Source: Methylibium sp.
GTDB taxonomy: Bacteria > Pseudomonadota > Gammaproteobacteria > Burkholderiales > Burkholderiaceae_C
Assembly: GCF_013817345.1 (NCBI RefSeq)
Contig: NZ_JACDCW010000004.1
Span: 1-64,000 of the forward strand
Direction of reading: 5' to 3'
Length of the DNA: 64,000 nt
The notes beneath the pieces were generated by a model. It had not been told where the DNA came from. It saw only the letters and a list, made by a program, of their open reading frames with translations, and did no database searches. This document shows positions 37,373 through 46,401 of this stretch, piece by piece. Numbering within the stretch: the first letter of the stretch is position 1; each line of letters starts with the position of its first letter. The position numbers and the translations under genes are program-made.

Positions 37373-38742
37373 GAGGCCGTCGGGTTGAGAGTTTGGGCGC
37401 CCAGTGCGCGCAGTTTCTTGCGCACCAGGTCGATGTGGCTGCGCAGCGCGTACAGCTCGTCGGCATGCGAGAGCGGCACCTGCAGCTGCTTGACCCTGGA
37501 GTCGAGTTCGTCGAGGTCGTTCATGAGCGGCTGCGCGCCCTGCGGGCCGTCGGCGAGGCCTTCCTCGATCTGGCGCAGCCGCGCATACCAGCGGAACACG
37601 CGCGAGCGAACCCGCAATTCGTAAAGCGGTGGCAGTACGCGCGAGAGCGGAATCAGCACCACGATCACGCCGGCCAGCACCACCCACATGCGGTCGATCA
37701 GGTTGGCCAGCCAGAACGGCAGGTAGCGCTGAAGGAAAGGCGGGCCCGACTGGAAAAAGCGCTCGGCCTCTTTGGCCAGCGGCAGCTCGCTGCCGAGCAG
37801 GCTCGGGAACTCACCCCGCCTTTGGAACCAGCCGGCACCGCTGTGGATGGCGCTTGCCGCCTGCACGAAAAGCTGCTGCAGGGCCGGGTGAGCGTCTTCG
37901 CGCGCGACGAGCATCGCGGTGGGTGCGAGCAGGCGGATGTCTTGCGCCGGCACGTCTTCGCCGAGCTTGACCACGCCGCGCGGCAGCAGCACGGGCGAGA
38001 CGACGGGCAGGCGCCGCGAATAGGCCTCGGCCTGGGCGAAATCCATCAACCCGATGCCGGGTGTGAGCAGCAGCATCTGCACCAGGGGCGACTCCGGCGC
38101 CGAGGTGTAGACGAGCGCATCGGTATCGCCCGCGAACAGGCTCACCACGGCCGGCGTGTTGCCCAGGCGCTGCACGACCAGATCTTCCGGCGCTAGGCCG
38201 TTGGCGTCGAACAGCCGCAGCATCAGGTTGGTCACGCCGCTGCCGGGGGCGCCGATGTTCACGCGCCAGCCCTTCAGTTGAGCCAGGCTTTCGAGTTGCT
38301 CTCTGCCGAGCTTTTGCTTCGCAGCGGCCTCGCGATAGAACAACCACACCGGCTCGTAGAACAGGCTGCCAAGCGACATTAGATCCGGCGGTGGCCCCTC
38401 GTCGTTGCGCCGCAGCCGGCCGGCGCCGCCTTGCACGAAGGCGAAATCGACGCCCGATTCCGGATCCTGCAGCAGCTTGAGGTTCTCCGAAGAACCCTGT
38501 GTCGGACGCAGTTCCACTTCGATGCCGAAGCGCTGCAGATGGGCCTTGTAGCGCTGGCCGAACTCGGCATAGGCGCCTTGTTCGGGGCCCGTGGCCAGCG
38601 TGACTTTCGTCGGTGGCGTGGGGTCGAGCGCCCAGTAGGCCAGCACCAGCAGGGCCAGCGCGATCAGCACGAAAGGACCGCCCGTGACGAGCAGGTCGCG
38701 CGTATTGATCAGGGTGTCGCGGAACTTCGGCAAACGGGGCAT
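37369..38742 (-). CDS. Membrane-anchored TAXI-family solute-binding protein
   Basis: A 457-residue protein. After a short cytoplasmic start and one helix (about residues 20-42) comes a TAXI-type TRAP receptor domain (about 50-330): VTLATGPEQGAYAEFGQRYK, DFAFVQGGAG, WRVNIGAPGSGVTNLM. A second helix (about 345-365) and a C-terminal coiled coil (about 375-450) follow, so the receptor is tethered at both ends with a cytoplasmic tail. No TRAP permease (DctQM) is nearby. The architecture suggests sensing or membrane-tethered delivery rather than classic uptake; this is inference. Its stop overlaps the ndh start. Confidence 0.85.
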   Translation of the reverse strand: MPRLPKFRDTLINTRDLLVTGGPFVLIALALLVLAYWALDPTPPTKVTLATGPEQGAYAEFGQRYKAHLQRFGIEVELRPTQGSSENLKLLQDPESGVDFAFVQGGAGRLRRNDEGPPPDLMSLGSLFYEPVWLFYREAAAKQKLGREQLESLAQLKGWRVNIGAPGSGVTNLMLRLFDANGLAPEDLVVQRLGNTPAVVSLFAGDTDALVYTSAPESPLVQMLLLTPGIGLMDFAQAEAYSRRLPVVSPVLLPRGVVKLGEDVPAQDIRLLAPTAMLVAREDAHPALQQLFVQAASAIHSGAGWFQRRGEFPSLLGSELPLAKEAERFFQSGPPFLQRYLPFWLANLIDRMWVVLAGVIVVLIPLSRVLPPLYELRVRSRVFRWYARLRQIEEGLADGPQGAQPLMNDLDELDSRVKQLQVPLSHADELYALRSHIDLVRKKLRALGAQTLNPTAS

Positions 38743-38797
38743 CGGCGGGGGCAATGACAGGAGGCGGCTCAGCGGTGATTCTCGTTCAGCGCCGCGA

Positions 38798-39691
38798 TCA
38801 CGCCCTTGCCCCGCTGCGCCGGCTGCGCCACAAGCTCTCGGCGCTGTAAAGCGCCAGTGCCGCCCATATCGCTCCGAACCCGATCGCGCGCCGCGCATCG
38901 AAGCGTTCGTCGAAGATCAGCACACCCAACAGCAATTGCAGGGTCGGCCCGATGTACTGCAGCAGGCCGAGCAGTGCGAACGGAATGCGCCGCGCACCGG
39001 CGGCAAACAGCAGCAGCGGTATCGCGGTAATCGGTCCGGCGGCGATTAGCAGCCATCGCGTGGCGCCGCCGCTGTCAGTGAACGCGGCCTGACCTTGCAG
39101 CGCGAGCCAGGCCAGCACGGCGAGCGCGATCGGCCCCAACATGAGCGTCTCCATGGCCAGCCCTTCGAGCGCACCGAGCGGCGCGGTCTTGCGCAGCAGG
39201 CCGTAGCCCGCGAACGACACCGCAATCGCCAGTGCGATCCAAGGCGGCGCGCCGGCTTGCACGGTGAGCCACGCGACACCCGCCGCAGCCAGCGCCACGG
39301 CCACCCACTGACCGCGCCGCAGTCGCTCGCCGAGAACGAGCGCGGCGAACAGCACGTTGACCAGCGGATTGATGAAATAACCCAGGCTCGCCTCGACAAT
39401 GCGGTCGCTGGACACCGCCCAGATGTAGAAAAACCAGTTGATCGCGATCAGCAGCGAACTGGCCGCGCAACTGCGCAGCACGCGCGGATCGCGCAGTGCC
39501 GCGCCGAGCCACGTCCAACGCCGTTGCGCGGCCAGCAATGCGGCCACGAAGAGCAGCGACCAGGTCACGCGGTGCGCCAGCAGCTCCAGCGGCGGCACTG
39601 CCTGCAGCGCCTTGAAGTACAGCGGGAAAAGTCCCCAGCATGCATAGGCGAGGCTGGCCTGCAGGATGCCGCGGTTGATGTTGGAGGGCAC
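38798..39691 (-). CDS. rarD: EamA/RarD-family transporter
   Basis: A 297-residue inner-membrane protein with ten helices in two EamA repeats, of the RarD group: GILQASLAYACWGLFPLYFK, LLAHRVTWSL, INWFFYIWAVSSDRIVEASL, GYFINPLVNVL and LLQYIGPTLQLLLGVLIFDE. Members are drug/metabolite exporters of undefined substrate. The start is GTG at 39691 (VPSNINRG), as no ATG fits. It lies 47 bases after the FKBP gene in the same direction. Confidence 0.9.
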   Translation of the reverse strand: MPSNINRGILQASLAYACWGLFPLYFKALQAVPPLELLAHRVTWSLLFVAALLAAQRRWTWLGAALRDPRVLRSCAASSLLIAINWFFYIWAVSSDRIVEASLGYFINPLVNVLFAALVLGERLRRGQWVAVALAAAGVAWLTVQAGAPPWIALAIAVSFAGYGLLRKTAPLGALEGLAMETLMLGPIALAVLAWLALQGQAAFTDSGGATRWLLIAAGPITAIPLLLFAAGARRIPFALLGLLQYIGPTLQLLLGVLIFDERFDARRAIGFGAIWAALALYSAESLWRSRRSGARA

Positions 39692-39738
39692 GGTGGTCGC
39701 GATGCGGGCCGGCTCGCATGCCGGCCGGGGCGGGGGTG

Positions 39739-40089
39739 TCAGTCCACGCCGAGCAGGTCGACTTCGAACAGCAGCGTCGCGTTCGGCGGGATCACGCCGC
39801 CGGCGCCGCGTGCGCCGTAGCCCAGCGCAGCGGGGATGACGAGTCGGCGCGACCCGCCGACCTGCATGCCGGCCACGCCTTCGTCCCAGCCCCGGATCAC
39901 CATGCCGGCGCCGAGCTCGAACTCGAAGGCTTGGCCGCGGTCCTTGCTGGAGTCGAACTTGGCGCCTGCCTTGCCGTCGTCGTAGAGCCAGCCGGTGTAG
40001 TGCACGCTGACCTTCTGCCCTGCAGCGGCGGTGGCGCCGCTGCCAACGGTGGTGTCTTCGTACTGCAAGCCCGAGGGAGTGGTGTGCAT
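39739..40089 (-). CDS. FKBP-type peptidyl-prolyl isomerase
   Basis: A 116-residue single-domain FKBP that speeds proline isomerisation in folding. It has VSVHYTGWLYDDGKAGAKFD, FEFELGAGMVIRGWDEGV, GGSRRLVIPAALGYGARGAG and IPPNATLLFEVDLL. Binding-pocket aromatics (Tyr in VHYTGW, Phe-Asp, Trp in GWDEG, Tyr in GYG) are conserved. There is no signal peptide, so it is cytoplasmic. It precedes rarD. Confidence 0.94.
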   Translation of the reverse strand: MHTTPSGLQYEDTTVGSGATAAAGQKVSVHYTGWLYDDGKAGAKFDSSKDRGQAFEFELGAGMVIRGWDEGVAGMQVGGSRRLVIPAALGYGARGAGGVIPPNATLLFEVDLLGVD

Positions 40090-40329
40090 GGCAATCCTTT
40101 ATGGAATGAGAACGGGAATGGGTCGGGCAGCCAGCATAACGGCCGGCGCAAGCGTTGCCGTGCGGCCGTGGCCGTTGCGCTTCGTGGGAACACGGCGACA
40201 AGCGTGCAGTTCTCTGTGAGGTTCGACACGCTTCGTGCTGCGGTGGACGCGGCATCACGCCAGCGAGGCGCGTTGCGGCGTCCAATGCGGAACTGAAACT
40301 GTTTGTCACGTTTGCCCGTCCTGCCTGGA

Positions 40330-42075
40330 ATGAGCGCTTCCCTCGCTGAGATCGACCCCGACGCACTCGCGCCGGGCACTCGCCTGTCCGAGTTCGAGAT
40401 CGAGCGGGTGCTGGGGATCGGCGGGTTCGGCATCGTCTACCTGGCGTTCGACCATGCGCTCGAACGTCATGTGGCCTTGAAGGAATACATGCCGGCGGCG
40501 CTCGCGGCCCGGCGCGGCGGCACACAGATCGCCGTGCGCTCGGAAGCGCACGTCAAGACCTTCGGCATCGGGCTGCGCTCTTTCGTGAACGAGGCGCGGC
40601 TGCTGGCGCGCTTCGACCATCCGGCGCTGGTCAAGGTCTACAGATTCTGGGAAGAAAACGGCACCGCCTACATGGTGATGCCTTACTACGAAGGCCAGAC
40701 GCTGAGCATCGCGCGCACCGCGATGGCGTCGCCGCCGAACGAGGACTGGCTGCTGGCATTGGCCGACGCGATGCTCGGCGCGTTGGAGGCGCTTCACCGC
40801 GAGCAGGTCTATCACCGCGACGTCGCGCCCGACAACATCCTGCTGCAGCCGGACGGCGCGGCCGTGCTGCTCGACTTCGGCGCGGCGCGGCTCGTGATCA
40901 GCGACCGCACGCAATCGCTCACCGCCATCCTCAAGCCGAATTTCGCGCCGATCGAGCAGTACGGCGAATCTTCGCAGCTGCTTCAGGGCCCCTGGACCGA
41001 CCTCTACAGCCTGGCTGCGGTACTGCACTTCTGCCTCATCGGCCGTGCGCCCGTGCCGGCGGCACTGCGCATGCTGCACGACGAACTGCCCTCGTTGCTC
41101 GCGCTTGGCGATGAGCTGACCGCGGCCGACGGCTCGCGCTACAGCGCCGCCTTCCTTGGCGCCATCGACGCGGCGCTGGCCGTGCGGCCGCAAGCCAGAC
41201 CGCAGCATGCGGCGGCCTTTCGGGCCGCTCTTCACGGCGAGCCGGCGCCGCCGGTCGGGGCGGAACTCATCGCCTTGCCGGCCAAGCCACAGAGCGGTCT
41301 TTCACGGGCGCCTTTTGCGCCGACCGAGGCACGGCTGCGGCGCTCGGGCGGCGAGGCCGCCGTGACCACGGCCTGGGCGACGATCGGCCCGAGAACCGAT
41401 TCATCGGCCCGAGCTTCGGCCGCGAAGGCGGCACGAGCACCGGGCAAGCGCTCCGTGCAGGCCGCAGCGGCGGTGCTGGCGCCGTTCGTGACGATGCCGC
41501 CGCGGCGCCTGGCGATGCTTGGCCTGGCGCCTGTAGTCCTTGCAGCGCTGATGGGGTACTCGGCGATGCGGCCGGAAACACCGGCGGCCGAGTTCGTCGA
41601 AAGCCGCGCGCCCTTGTCGCCGGCCATGCGGGCGCCGAGCGTTGCAGAGCCGCCCCCGTCGGTGCAGATCGTCACCGAACTCATCGTGGAACCTGCGCAG
41701 ACTGCTGCCGCCCCGGCGCTTGTCTCTCCATCGCCGCCCGTGTCGGCAGCGCCTGTCGCGCAACGCAAGGCGCCGGCCACCACCATCTCTTCCGGTGAAA
41801 GCCCGCCTTCTGCACTGGAGACGACGCGGCAGGCAGCTACCGACGAGGCCGTCGCCGCGGCGGCCGACAGTTCTTCGGCGCGCACGCAACGCGCGCGTCC
41901 GGTGCGCGCTCCCGCAGCAGCGGCGCAGACGGCACGGCAGTCCTGCGGCGACCGCAATTTCTTTTCGATGCAGTTCTGCCTGCAGCGCCAGTGCAGAAAG
42001 CCGGAGTTCGCGCGAGACGCCGAATGCCTCGATCTCCTGGAACGGCAAGGCCAACAGACCCGGCCCTCGTTCTGA
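40330..42075 (+). CDS. Transmembrane Ser/Thr protein kinase
   Basis: A 581-residue Hanks-type kinase. Kinase domain (about 15-290): glycine loop LGIGGFGIVYLA, ATP lysine in VALKEYMP, catalytic loop HRDVAPDNILL and DFGAAR. The activation segment contains several Ser/Thr (SDRTQSLTAILK). After a low-complexity linker a single helix lies at about 392-412. The outer part is Pro/Ala-rich and ends in a small domain with four Cys (CGDRNFFSMQFCLQRQCRKP). The N-terminus has no helix, so the kinase faces the cytoplasm and the Cys-rich tip the periplasm. Substrates are unknown. Confidence 0.9.
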   Translation: MSASLAEIDPDALAPGTRLSEFEIERVLGIGGFGIVYLAFDHALERHVALKEYMPAALAARRGGTQIAVRSEAHVKTFGIGLRSFVNEARLLARFDHPALVKVYRFWEENGTAYMVMPYYEGQTLSIARTAMASPPNEDWLLALADAMLGALEALHREQVYHRDVAPDNILLQPDGAAVLLDFGAARLVISDRTQSLTAILKPNFAPIEQYGESSQLLQGPWTDLYSLAAVLHFCLIGRAPVPAALRMLHDELPSLLALGDELTAADGSRYSAAFLGAIDAALAVRPQARPQHAAAFRAALHGEPAPPVGAELIALPAKPQSGLSRAPFAPTEARLRRSGGEAAVTTAWATIGPRTDSSARASAAKAARAPGKRSVQAAAAVLAPFVTMPPRRLAMLGLAPVVLAALMGYSAMRPETPAAEFVESRAPLSPAMRAPSVAEPPPSVQIVTELIVEPAQTAAAPALVSPSPPVSAAPVAQRKAPATTISSGESPPSALETTRQAATDEAVAAAADSSSARTQRARPVRAPAAAAQTARQSCGDRNFFSMQFCLQRQCRKPEFARDAECLDLLERQGQQTRPSF

Positions 42076-42234
42076 GGTGATGCGGGCCGGGGCCCTGCGC
42101 GGAGCCGGAGCGGCGGCTCGGACGGGTCCAATGTTCCAGGCGCAACAAGTTCTACGGCGCAGCCCCAGTGCCCACGCTCCGACTCGCGGGGTATACCGGT
42201 TGCTTCCGGCACAAGCCGTCCGCCGTCCGCCGAC

Positions 42235-43953
42235 ATGAGCACCGTTCCCGCCGATCGACCGCACCTCGCGCACTGGCCCAAGCGCCTGCCGCGCGAACTG
42301 GTGGTGCCCGACACCACGCTGTGGTTCAACCTGGAAGTCGCAGCGCGCCGCTACCCTGACAAGCCCGCCTACGTGTTCTTCGGCCGAGAACTCGGTTACG
42401 GCGAACTGCAGCGCCAGGCCGAGGCGCTGGCCGGTTGGCTGCAACAGGTGGCCGGTGTGAAGCGTGGCGATCGGGTCGCGCTGTATCTGCAGAACTGCCC
42501 GCAGTTCGTTGTCGCCTGCTATGCAGTGTTGCGGGCCGATGCCGTGGTGGTGCCGGTCAACCCGATGAACAAGGCCGAGGAGTTCGGCCACTACATCACC
42601 GATCCCGAAACGCGGGTCGTCGTGTGCAGCGCCGATCTCGCCGCGAACGTGGCGCAGGCCGATGCCGCGCTGCCTTCCGGGCAGCATCTCGCGCACCTCC
42701 TGGTCACGCGCTACGACGACGCGCTGCCCGAGCGCTTCGATCCCGATCTGCCGGTGCCGCAAACAATGGCGCAATGGCTGCGCGCCGATCCGCCGCTGCC
42801 GCAAGGCTTGCCGGTCACGCGCTGGAACGATGCGCTCGCCGCAGGCCATGCGCCCCGCCCGCACACCGCTGGGCCCGACGATCTGGCGCTGCTGCCCTAC
42901 ACCTCTGGCACCACGGGGCTGCCCAAGGGCTGCATGCATACGCACCGCACGTTGATGCACAACACGGTCGGCGGTGGGCAGTTCGGCTTCGGCGGGCCGG
43001 AGGCGGTGAGTCTGGGGGTGGTGCCGCTCTTTCACATCACGGGCATGGTCTACAGCGTGCTCGGGTCCGTCTATCTCGGTGGAACCGTCGTGCTCATGCC
43101 GCGCTGGGACCGCGAGCTGGCGGGCGTGCTGATGTCGCGCCATCGGGTCACGCACTGGACTTGCATCCCGACGATGATCATCGACCTGTTCGCGAGCCCG
43201 AACTACCGCTCTTTCGATCTGTCTCGGCTGCGCTACCTGAGCGGCGGTGGCGCGGCGATGCCGCAGGCCGTGGCGCAACGGCTGCTCGACGAGTTCGGCG
43301 TCGCCTTCGCCGAAGGCTACGGCCTGACAGAGACCGCTGCCCCCACGCACGCCAATCCGCCTGAACGCGCCAAGCTGCAATGCCTGGGCATGCCGATCTA
43401 CGGCACCGACTCGCGCGTGATCGATCCGCTGACGCTGGAGGAGTTGCCGCCCGGCGAGGTGGGCGAGATCGTCACGCACGGGCCGATGGTCTTCACGGGC
43501 TACTGGCGCCATCCCGAAGCGACGGCTGAGGCCTTCGTGAGGATCAACGGCGACGACAAGCTGTTCTTCCGCACCGGCGATCTCGGTCGCATGGACGAGG
43601 AAGGCTACTTCTTCCTCACCGACCGACTCAAACGCATGATCAACGCGAGCGGCTTCAAGGTCTGGCCGGCCGAGGTCGAGTTGATGCTCTACAAGCACCC
43701 CGCCGTTCAGGAAGCCTGCATCATCGCCAGTCGCGATGCCTACCGCGGCGAATCGGTCAAGGCGGTGATCGTGCGGCGCGACGACCACGCCGCCGCCACT
43801 GCCGAAGAGATCATCGACTGGGCGCGCGAGCAGATGGCGGCCTACAAGTACCCCCGTGTCGTCGAGTTCGTCGATGTGCTGCCGAAGTCGGGCGCCGGCA
43901 AGGTGCTGTGGCGGGTGCTGCAGGAACGCGAGAACCGCCGGAGTGCCGGTTAG
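42235..43953 (+). CDS. Long-chain acyl-CoA ligase (AMP-binding)
   Basis: A 572-residue ANL-superfamily enzyme that activates a fatty or other carboxylic acid to an adenylate and then CoA thioester. Motifs: P-loop YTSGTTGLPKG near residue 222, EGYGLTETAAPTHANP, TGDLGRMDEEGYFFLTDRLK, and the acyl-adenylation lysine in PKSGAGKVLW at the C-terminus. The length and GFKVWPAEVE sequence are typical of long-chain FadD-like ligases, but the substrate is not certain. It is 159 bases downstream of the kinase gene. Confidence 0.92.
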   Translation: MSTVPADRPHLAHWPKRLPRELVVPDTTLWFNLEVAARRYPDKPAYVFFGRELGYGELQRQAEALAGWLQQVAGVKRGDRVALYLQNCPQFVVACYAVLRADAVVVPVNPMNKAEEFGHYITDPETRVVVCSADLAANVAQADAALPSGQHLAHLLVTRYDDALPERFDPDLPVPQTMAQWLRADPPLPQGLPVTRWNDALAAGHAPRPHTAGPDDLALLPYTSGTTGLPKGCMHTHRTLMHNTVGGGQFGFGGPEAVSLGVVPLFHITGMVYSVLGSVYLGGTVVLMPRWDRELAGVLMSRHRVTHWTCIPTMIIDLFASPNYRSFDLSRLRYLSGGGAAMPQAVAQRLLDEFGVAFAEGYGLTETAAPTHANPPERAKLQCLGMPIYGTDSRVIDPLTLEELPPGEVGEIVTHGPMVFTGYWRHPEATAEAFVRINGDDKLFFRTGDLGRMDEEGYFFLTDRLKRMINASGFKVWPAEVELMLYKHPAVQEACIIASRDAYRGESVKAVIVRRDDHAAATAEEIIDWAREQMAAYKYPRVVEFVDVLPKSGAGKVLWRVLQERENRRSAG

Positions 43954-44056
43954 CGCCGGGCGGTGCGCCTTCCAGTGTTTCTGCTCCGGGCCGGCCTGCG
44001 CAAGAACCGATGGGCGCGATGCTGCGGCGTCGTCGGCGCCGGATAGAGCGCATTTC

Positions 44057-44338
44057 TCAGCGCTGCGCCAGCAGGTCCTGCGTCTCGGGATGGCGGCGCA
44101 TGTAGAGCGCCACGTAGGAGCACAGCGGCTCGACTTTCAGGCCCTCGGCGCGTGCCCATTCCAGCGCGACCCGCACCAGCGCGGCGGCAATGCCACGGCC
44201 CTGCAGCGCCGAGGGCACGACGGTATGGGGCATCACCATCACGTCGCCGTGCAGGCGGTAGTCGGCGATGCACACGTGCCCATCGACAGTCGCCTCGAAG
44301 CGCGAGGCGGTCTCGTTTCGGATCACGTCGGTCGTCAT
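44057..44338 (-). CDS. Small GNAT-fold acetyltransferase (YjdJ type)
   Basis: A 93-residue protein of the short GCN5-related family (Acetyltransf_CG). It contains FEATVDGHVCIADYRLHGDV, HTVVPSALQGRGIAAALV (acetyl-CoA pyrophosphate loop) and VEPLCSYVALYMRRHPE. Such minimal GNATs occur in bacteria and archaea; substrate unknown. Start MTTDVIRN at 44338. Confidence 0.85.
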   Translation of the reverse strand: MTTDVIRNETASRFEATVDGHVCIADYRLHGDVMVMPHTVVPSALQGRGIAAALVRVALEWARAEGLKVEPLCSYVALYMRRHPETQDLLAQR

Positions 44339-44519
44339 GCGGATGCGGCTCCTTGTTCCACGGGATTTAGTGTGCACGCCAATGGGTCGGGCGGTGGTCC
44401 GGGTGGCCGGCCGCCCCTCGTCGGTTGGGGGTCGAATCAGCAGACCGCGGCCATGAATCGTGAGGGCACTGCAGGTGGCCGTCGTCCGCGACTGCAAGCC
44501 TGTCGCACACCCGCCAAAT

Positions 44520-45044
44520 TCACACCCAGCCCATCATGCCGAGCACCGCACCGCCCGTGATCAGCCACAACAAGTGCAGCCGCGTGCGCCACACGAGCAG
44601 CGCGGCAGCGGCGGTGACCAGGAGCGCACGCCATTCGGTGAGCGGTGCAGTGAGCAGCCAGCCGGTGGCCGCGATCAGTGCCAGCGTGACCGGCGCCATG
44701 CCCAGCTTGAAGGCGCGCACGGCGCGCCAGTCCTGCCGTGCATGGCCCCAGCGCGAAGCAAGCAGCGCCAGGGTGGCCGAAGGCAGCAGGATGCCCACCA
44801 AGGTGACGGCGGCGCCTGGCAAGCCGGCCGCCTGGTAGCCGAGTATGGCGACGAACAGCACGTTCGGGCCCGGAGCGGCCTGCGCGATGGCGATCGACGA
44901 TGTGAACTGGGCGTCGTTCAGCAACTGCTGCTCTACCACCATCCAGCGGTGCATGTCGGGCGCCACCGTGATCGCCCCGCCGATCGACAGCAGCGACAAC
45001 AGCAGGAAGTGACCGAACAGGCTGAGCAGTAGCTCGGTGTTCAT
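44520..45044 (-). CDS. chrA: Chromate transporter, second half
   Basis: A 174-residue, about six-helix protein equal to one half of ChrA. It keeps LSIGGAITVAPDMHRW and AQAAPGPNVLFVAILGYQ, the CHR-family signature. With the upstream 196-residue partner it would form the two-chain (short-chain) chromate exporter. Such pairs can export chromate but may have another physiological anion. Start MNTELLLSLFGHFL; the gap to the partner is 94 bases. Confidence 0.88.
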   Translation of the reverse strand: MNTELLLSLFGHFLLLSLLSIGGAITVAPDMHRWMVVEQQLLNDAQFTSSIAIAQAAPGPNVLFVAILGYQAAGLPGAAVTLVGILLPSATLALLASRWGHARQDWRAVRAFKLGMAPVTLALIAATGWLLTAPLTEWRALLVTAAAALLVWRTRLHLLWLITGGAVLGMMGWV

Positions 45045-45138
45045 CGAAGCACCCCGGCGCTTCGTCTCGAGTCGGCGCGCGGAGATTCGTCGCCGAACTC
45101 GACAGGGGCACGTTCGCGGTCCTGTCGGCGCTGCCGCT

Positions 45139-45729
45139 TCATGCGCCGGCCTGACTGCGGGCGAGTCTGTGCCACGCCAGCGCGCAAGCGACTGCACCGA
45201 GACCGAGCAGCACCCACACCAGCGGCCAACGCAACACCGCGATCGCCACGAAGCAGGCCGCCCCCAGGCCGATCGTCAGCGGCAAGCCGAGCGCGTTGCC
45301 TCGCAGCGAAGCGGCGAGCTTGAATGCGGTGCCGAGAATCATGCCCGCCGCCACCGCGCCCATCCCGCGCAGCGCGCCGGCCACCATGGGCTGCGCCTCG
45401 AAGCGGGTATACAGCGCCGCGGCCGCGAGCACGAGGGCCAGCGGCACGGCCATCATGCCGGCCAGCGCGATGAACGCGCCGCGCGTGCCGAAGAAGCGGT
45501 CGCCGACCATGATGGCAAGGTTGCACACATTCGGCCCTGGCATCACCTGGGCGAGGGCCAGCATCTCGACGAATTCGGCTTCGCTGAGCCAGCGCCTGTT
45601 CTCGCACAACACACGCTGGGCGACGGCAAGCACGCCGCCGAAACCCTGCAGCGCCAGGCCGGTGAAGGCGATGAACAGTTCGGTGCAGGAAGCGGGGCGC
45701 GACAGGGGCAGGGGGTCAAGGGCCTTCAT
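45139..45729 (-). CDS. chrA: Chromate transporter, first half
   Basis: A 196-residue CHR-domain membrane protein, the other half of the two-gene transporter. It has FTGLALQGFGGVLAVAQRVL, FVEMLALAQVMPGPNVCNLA and GDRFFGTRGAFIALAGM. In CHR pairs the two subunits have opposite topology and work as a heterodimer. Start MKALDPLPLSRPAS at 45729, with the same orientation and order as known bicistronic chr pairs. Confidence 0.88.
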   Translation of the reverse strand: MKALDPLPLSRPASCTELFIAFTGLALQGFGGVLAVAQRVLCENRRWLSEAEFVEMLALAQVMPGPNVCNLAIMVGDRFFGTRGAFIALAGMMAVPLALVLAAAALYTRFEAQPMVAGALRGMGAVAAGMILGTAFKLAASLRGNALGLPLTIGLGAACFVAIAVLRWPLVWVLLGLGAVACALAWHRLARSQAGA

Positions 45730-45863
45730 TCGGCGTGATTCTCTGCGTGTTGCAGGGCCGCGTTGTCCCCGGCATGACCGGCGGGCCGGGCGGTGAATGA
45801 GACAGGTCGAAGTCGCACGGCAGGGGAAACGGCCGTCCCCGGACTGCAATGCGGACTGCAATG

Positions 45864-45884
45864 AAAAACGCGGCCGAAGCCGCG
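45864..45884 (-). terminator. Second of two tandem csp terminators
   Basis: Read on the minus strand: stem CGCGGC, loop TTCG, stem GCCGCG, then TTTTTCATTG. It is the distal copy of a 29-base direct repeat (copies 45857-45884 and 45886-45913, one base different). Confidence 0.85.
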
Positions 45885-45892
45885 ATGCAATG

Positions 45893-45913
45893 AAAAACGC
45901 GGCCGGAGCCGCG
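45893..45913 (-). terminator. First of two tandem csp terminators
   Basis: Read on the minus strand: stem CGCGGC, loop TCCG, stem GCCGCG, then five T. It lies 30 bases after the cold-shock gene stop. The duplication gives a fail-safe terminator pair for a highly expressed gene. Confidence 0.88.
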
Positions 45914-45942
45914 TCTTGTCTGTAGCGTCGATCCGCCGCTGA

Positions 45943-46152
45943 TTACAGCGGGCGGATGTTCGCAGCCTGCGGGCCCTTCTGGCCTTGCTTCACTTCGAAC
46001 TCGACACGCTGGTTCTCGAGCAGGGTCTTGAAGCCCGAGCCCTGGATGTCGCGGAAATGCGCGAACACGTCGGCGCCGCCGCCGTCCTGGGCGATGAAGC
46101 CGAAGCCCTTGCTTTCGTTGAACCACTTGACGGTGCCGGTTTGCATGCTCAT
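45943..46152 (-). CDS. Cold-shock domain protein
   Basis: A 69-residue single OB-fold RNA chaperone that melts mRNA structure, usually in cold or general stress. RNP1 is KGFGFI and RNP2 is VFAHF; the sequence [16 protein letters not shown] is canonical. Start at 46152 is preferred to the ATG at 46146 because AGGA lies 7 bases upstream of it. A candidate promoter gives a leader of about 155-160 bases, as in cspA-type genes, and two terminators follow. Confidence 0.95.
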   Translation of the reverse strand: MSMQTGTVKWFNESKGFGFIAQDGGGADVFAHFRDIQGSGFKTLLENQRVEFEVKQGQKGPQAANIRPL

Positions 46153-46315
46153 AAAACGTTCCTATCGGTCAAAAGATTAAGGCACAGCAACATGCCGCGC
46201 TCGTGCAGAGACACTCAAGAAACGCTACCTGGGGGGTACGAGCCAGACGGCCATCGAGCGATGACCGGATTGAACAAACCTCTAGAACCACGGTCTTGCG
46301 TATATCTACAAGCGA

Positions 46316-46344
46316 ATTGTATCTCACCGGCTCGACGCATTGAA
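46316..46344 (-). promoter_or_regulatory. Candidate csp promoter with long leader
   Basis: On the minus strand TTCAAT (complement of 46339-46344) and TACAAT (complement of 46316-46321) are spaced by 17 bases. The -10 matches five of six positions. Transcription starting near 46309 would give a leader of about 157 bases to the ATG at 46152, very close to the length of cspA leaders that fold differently in the cold. The region is also AT-richer than its neighbours. Confidence 0.45.
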
Positions 46345-46401
46345 GCAAGCGTCCCCGCAGAATGCGAGGCCATTGCAACGGCCTTCAACCGAGGAAACAC
46401 C

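Noticed and set aside
35915-37624. A 569-codon plus-strand frame opposite ndh.
   Set aside because: The NDH-2 FAD and NAD motifs show the true frame; the antisense frame has no start context or domain.
44520-45729. The two chromate transporter genes as a broken single chrA.
   Set aside because: Each half has its own start, complete CHR signature and six-helix pattern; two-gene CHR transporters are a known form.
45857-45913. Two near-identical direct repeats as a possible CRISPR start.
   Set aside because: They are adjacent with no spacers and each is a terminator hairpin with a T run for the cold-shock gene.
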